The notes beneath the pieces were generated by a model that was not told where the DNA came from, made no database searches, and saw only the letters and a program-made list of their open reading frames with translations. Shown piece after piece: positions 23,230-25,280 of a DNA stretch of 25,280 nt. Both the position numbers and the translations under genes were made by a program. Positions within the stretch are counted from its first letter, which is position 1; each line of letters begins with the position of its first letter. Source of the stretch: Acidithiobacillus montserratensis (GTDB lineage Bacteria; Pseudomonadota; Gammaproteobacteria; Acidithiobacillales; Acidithiobacillaceae); the NCBI RefSeq assembly GCF_018853465.1, contig NZ_JABBOU010000107.1:1-25280 (forward strand), given 5' to 3'.

Positions 23230-23829
23230 TCAGAAATGATCCACCTGCACCAAAGACTGCATATCGATCCGGTTACGTGGCCAGGCATTTTCGGTGCCCT
23301 TGCCCACAGCAATCATGTAAGCAATGGCGTAATTTTCGGGCAGATGAATCAGCTTGGCTACCGCCTCAAAATCAAAGCCATCCATGGGACAGGAATCATA
23401 TCCCAGATCCTGGGCCAGCAGCATCAGGGTCATCCCGAAAATGCCCATGCTGCGCATGGCTTCGTCACGCGCAATCTGCGGCTTTCCACGATAATATTCA
23501 TCCAGTTTGGGCAGCAAAAAATCCTGTACCGGCTGCGGAGAAGTTGCCCAGTAACGCTGCGGTTCTTCCTGCCAGGCCTGAAGATCTGCACATAATACAA
23601 AAAGCGCTGAAGCATCCGTTACTTGTGCCTGCCCCCAGGCCTGTTCACGAATCGCCGCACGTAATTGCGGATCCTGCACATCGACAATACGCCAGTGCTG
23701 TATATTGTAAGCACTCGGGGCCAGTGCGGCGTGTTCAAGCAGGGTTCTTTTTGTCTCAGCAGACATCTGGTGATGCGGATCAAAAGATTTGGCCGCCCGC
23801 CGTTGCTGGACTGCAGTAATGACATCCAT
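23230..23829 (-). CDS. Nitroreductase family FMN-dependent oxidoreductase
   Basis: This 199-residue protein is probably a dimeric cytoplasmic FMN enzyme using NAD(P)H to reduce nitroaromatics, quinones or similar compounds. The family N-terminus is ITAVQQRRAAKSFDP with the FMN-binding arginines (10, 11). APSAYNIQHWRI (about 38-49), RSMGIFGMTLMLLAQDLGYDSCPMDGFD and a C-terminal IAVGKG segment also fit. I choose the ATG at 23829, because AGGTGA lies 4-5 bases before it. The frame extends upstream to 23868 without a ribosome site. A strong promoter with an internal palindrome lies about 40 bases upstream. The real substrate cannot be told. Confidence 0.9.
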   Translation of the reverse strand: MDVITAVQQRRAAKSFDPHHQMSAETKRTLLEHAALAPSAYNIQHWRIVDVQDPQLRAAIREQAWGQAQVTDASALFVLCADLQAWQEEPQRYWATSPQPVQDFLLPKLDEYYRGKPQIARDEAMRSMGIFGMTLMLLAQDLGYDSCPMDGFDFEAVAKLIHLPENYAIAYMIAVGKGTENAWPRNRIDMQSLVQVDHF

Positions 23830-23866
23830 ATACTCACCTCGTTTATCTAAATCATTGGGTAAGAGC

Positions 23867-23896
23867 AATTTAGGACCGACCGGTTGGTATTGTCAA
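23867..23896 (-). promoter_or_regulatory. Sigma-70 promoter of the nitroreductase gene
   Basis: On the minus strand TTGACA (23896-23891) and TAAATT (23872-23867) are separated by 18 bases. The -35 is perfect. The spacer is almost wholly filled by a near-palindrome, so the promoter is probably regulated. Confidence 0.7.
23875..23888. promoter_or_regulatory. Near-palindromic operator in the nitroreductase promoter spacer
   Basis: ACCGACCGGTTGGT is symmetric in 12 of 14 positions and lies between the -35 and -10. The core resembles operators of TetR-type repressors that control flavin reductases in other bacteria (ACC-N4-GGT type). No regulator gene is visible in this window. It could also affect the divergent flavoprotein gene. 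Confidence 0.5.
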
Positions 23897-23928
23897 TAAC
23901 CGTTTTGCCAAGGAGCGTATAAACCAGC

Positions 23929-25116
23929 ATGGCTGAGCACACAGAGGTTTTCATTATCGGTGCCGGCGCTGCCGGTTTGATGTGCGCCATCACCGCAGGA
24001 CAGCGGAGCCGTAGGGTCATACTCGTCGATCATGCCAACCGGATCGGCAAAAAAATTCTGATGTCCGGCGGCGGACATTGCAATTTTACCAATACCACCG
24101 TGAGCGCCCAGCACTATCTCAGTGCCAACCGGCATTTTGTGAAATCGGCACTGGCACGTTATACCCCCGAACACTTCATTGCCCTGGTGCAAAAACACCA
24201 AATTGCCTTTCACGAAAAAGAGTCTGGCCAACTATTTTGTGACCAATCTTCCAAGCAAATTGTAGCCATGCTCGAACAGGAGTGCGTTGCAACCGGGCAT
24301 GTCAAGATCCGTACCCAGTGCAGTCTGTTATCCTGCCGGAAAGAAGACGGTATTTTTCATATGGAAACCAGCCAGGGAGCGTTCACTGCAGAATCCCTGG
24401 TCATCGCCACCGGTGGCCTCTCCATTCCCAGTCTGGGGGCTACGGGCTTGGGTTACCAATTGGGGCGCCAGTTTGGGCATAGTGTCCAGACAACACGACC
24501 AGGACTTGTACCCCTGACCTTTACAGGCCGCCCTCTGGAACAATGGCGCGGCCTTGCCGGCGTATCCCTGGCGACAGTGGAAACCCGTTTACAAAAGCAG
24601 CGTTTTCGCGCGGGCCTGCTCTTTACCCATCGCGGTCTCAGTGGTCCGGCGATTTTGCAGATTTCCTCTTTCTGGCAGGAAGGAAACCCCTTGGACATTC
24701 AATTGCTTCCAGAAACAGATCTCAGCGCCCACTTACTGCGGCAAAAAAAACGGCAGCCGCAATTATCCCTGAAAAATGCCTTATCGGAACTGCTGCCCAA
24801 AAGCCTCGCCCAACATCTGTCTGAACAATATCCCCTGCAGCAAAATCTGGGCAATTATACAGATGCCGAACTGGTATCCCTGGCTCCGCAGTTGCAGAAC
24901 TGGTCTGTGCTACCCAGTGGCAGCGAAGGATATCGCAAGGCAGAAGTCACCCTGGGCGGGATAGATACCTCCCAACTCTCCTCCAGTTCTATGGAATCCC
25001 AATTGGTATCCGGCCTCTATTTCATCGGTGAAGTCGTCGATGTGACGGGTTGGCTGGGTGGGTACAATTTTCAGTGGGCCTGGGCCTCGGGTCATGCCGC
25101 AGGCATGCAGGTCTGA
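23929..25116 (+). CDS. HI0933/YhiN-family FAD-dependent oxidoreductase
   Basis: This 395-residue protein is an FAD-binding member of the HI0933-like (BaiN/YhiN) family, whose physiological reaction is mostly unknown. The Rossmann motif GAGAAG (11-16) is followed by ILVD, with Asp34 at the ribose-binding acid. KKILMSGGGHCNFTN (41-55) is a family signature. ATGGLSIPSLGATGLGY lies in the middle, and GEVVDVTGWLGGYNFQWAWASG closes the protein. The only usable start is the ATG at 23929, with a stop three codons before it. Its AAGGAG site is 13 bases upstream, an unusually long spacing that suggests modest translation. It converges on the rRNA operon and has no terminator of its own. Confidence 0.92.
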   Translation: MAEHTEVFIIGAGAAGLMCAITAGQRSRRVILVDHANRIGKKILMSGGGHCNFTNTTVSAQHYLSANRHFVKSALARYTPEHFIALVQKHQIAFHEKESGQLFCDQSSKQIVAMLEQECVATGHVKIRTQCSLLSCRKEDGIFHMETSQGAFTAESLVIATGGLSIPSLGATGLGYQLGRQFGHSVQTTRPGLVPLTFTGRPLEQWRGLAGVSLATVETRLQKQRFRAGLLFTHRGLSGPAILQISSFWQEGNPLDIQLLPETDLSAHLLRQKKRQPQLSLKNALSELLPKSLAQHLSEQYPLQQNLGNYTDAELVSLAPQLQNWSVLPSGSEGYRKAEVTLGGIDTSQLSSSSMESQLVSGLYFIGEVVDVTGWLGGYNFQWAWASGHAAGMQV

Positions 25117-25129
25117 GCCTGTTCAGCAC

Positions 25130-25164
25130 AAAAAGTAGCCCCGCTTTCATCAGGAAGCGGGGCT
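25130..25164 (-). terminator. Rho-independent terminator of the rRNA operon
   Basis: On the minus strand AGCCCCGCTT and AAGCGGGGCT form a perfect 10-bp stem with an 8-base loop, followed by AC and five T. It lies directly after the 5S gene. On the plus strand no T-run follows, so it would not end the flavoprotein transcript efficiently. Confidence 0.9.
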
Positions 25165-25171
25165 GGATATA

Positions 25172-25280
25172 GGTGTCTGGCGGTGACCGACTTTCGCGGA
25201 GGGAGGCCCTCAACTATCATAGGCGCTGCAGTGTTTCACGGTCCTGTTCGGGATGGGAAGGGGTGGTTCCACTGCGCTAT
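25172..25280 (-). rRNA. rrf: 5S ribosomal RNA, 5' end beyond window
   Basis: Read on the minus strand, the sequence contains the 5S core CCCATCCCGAACAGGACCGTG, the following GAAACACTGCAGCGCC, and a GCGAAAGTCGGTCACCGCC 3' region whose end would pair with the missing first bases. About 109 bases are visible, so only a few at the 5' end are cut off. The 3' end near 25172 is approximate. By its usual position it is the last gene of a 16S-23S-5S operon reading into the window, followed by a terminator. Confidence 0.95.

Noticed and set aside
23875..23888. Naming the palindrome a NemR or SoxR box
   Set aside because: The resemblance is only to the ACC/GGT core, the spacer is 18 not 19-20 bases, and no such regulator is visible.
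25117..25280. tRNA genes or an integration site near the rRNA operon
   Set aside because: Only the terminator and the 5S sequence can be recognised; no tRNA-like arms or direct repeats are present.
1..25280. CRISPR arrays, insertion sequences, toxin-antitoxin or phage genes
   Set aside because: No spaced direct repeats, transposase motifs or phage-like proteins were found on either strand; the window is core chromosome in character.

Overview
The window looks like chromosomal DNA from a sulfur-oxidising proteobacterium, most plausibly Acidithiobacillus or a close relative. That call is inference. It rests on a persulfide dioxygenase next to a split YeeE/YedE sulfur carrier, a fused NuoCD within a complete complex I operon, the rplM-rpsI-argC order and moderately GC-rich coding DNA. 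No 16S sequence is present to confirm it.

Layout from left to right. (1) 1-288, minus strand: the start of an exported Pro/Tyr-rich protein, cut by the window edge. It is preceded by a near-consensus sigma-54 promoter and two inverted repeats. (2) 490-3549, minus: a two-gene cyclic-di-GMP operon with an EAL phosphodiesterase followed by a membrane GAF-GGDEF cyclase. (3) 3681-5633, minus: rplM-rpsI with a clear sigma-70 promoter and a terminator, then argC. (4) 5849-7598, plus: persulfide dioxygenase plus two half-size YeeE/YedE membrane proteins, closed by a strong terminator. (5) 7717-21184, minus: a tightly overlapped nuoA-B-CD-E-F-G-H-I-J-K-L-M-N operon for proton-pumping NADH:quinone oxidoreductase. 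(6) 21336-23829: a small unknown gene (plus), then a Bcr/CflA-type exporter, a DUF2892 membrane protein and a nitroreductase (all minus). (7) 23929-25116, plus: an HI0933/YhiN-type flavoprotein. It converges on the end of an rRNA operon, with the 5S rRNA and its terminator on the minus strand at the right edge.

Together the genes describe energy metabolism: sulfane-sulfur handling and a complex I that in iron/sulfur oxidisers may run in reverse to make NADH. They sit beside c-di-GMP signalling, ribosome synthesis and redox/stress functions.

The most striking observation is in the complex I membrane arm. By eye, several charged residues regarded as hallmarks of proton translocation are missing: the TM8 Lys of NuoM is Thr, the TM7 Lys of NuoN is Glu, and the second membrane Glu of NuoK is Ala. 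NuoL and the NuoH quinone-side acidic loop look canonical. NuoF also departs from consensus at three NADH/FMN-site motifs. If confirmed by alignment, this is a complex I with altered proton pathways. Other points of interest are the sigma-54 promoter with phased dyads, a palindrome lying exactly in the spacer of the nitroreductase promoter, and a CZB-like tail on the EAL protein.
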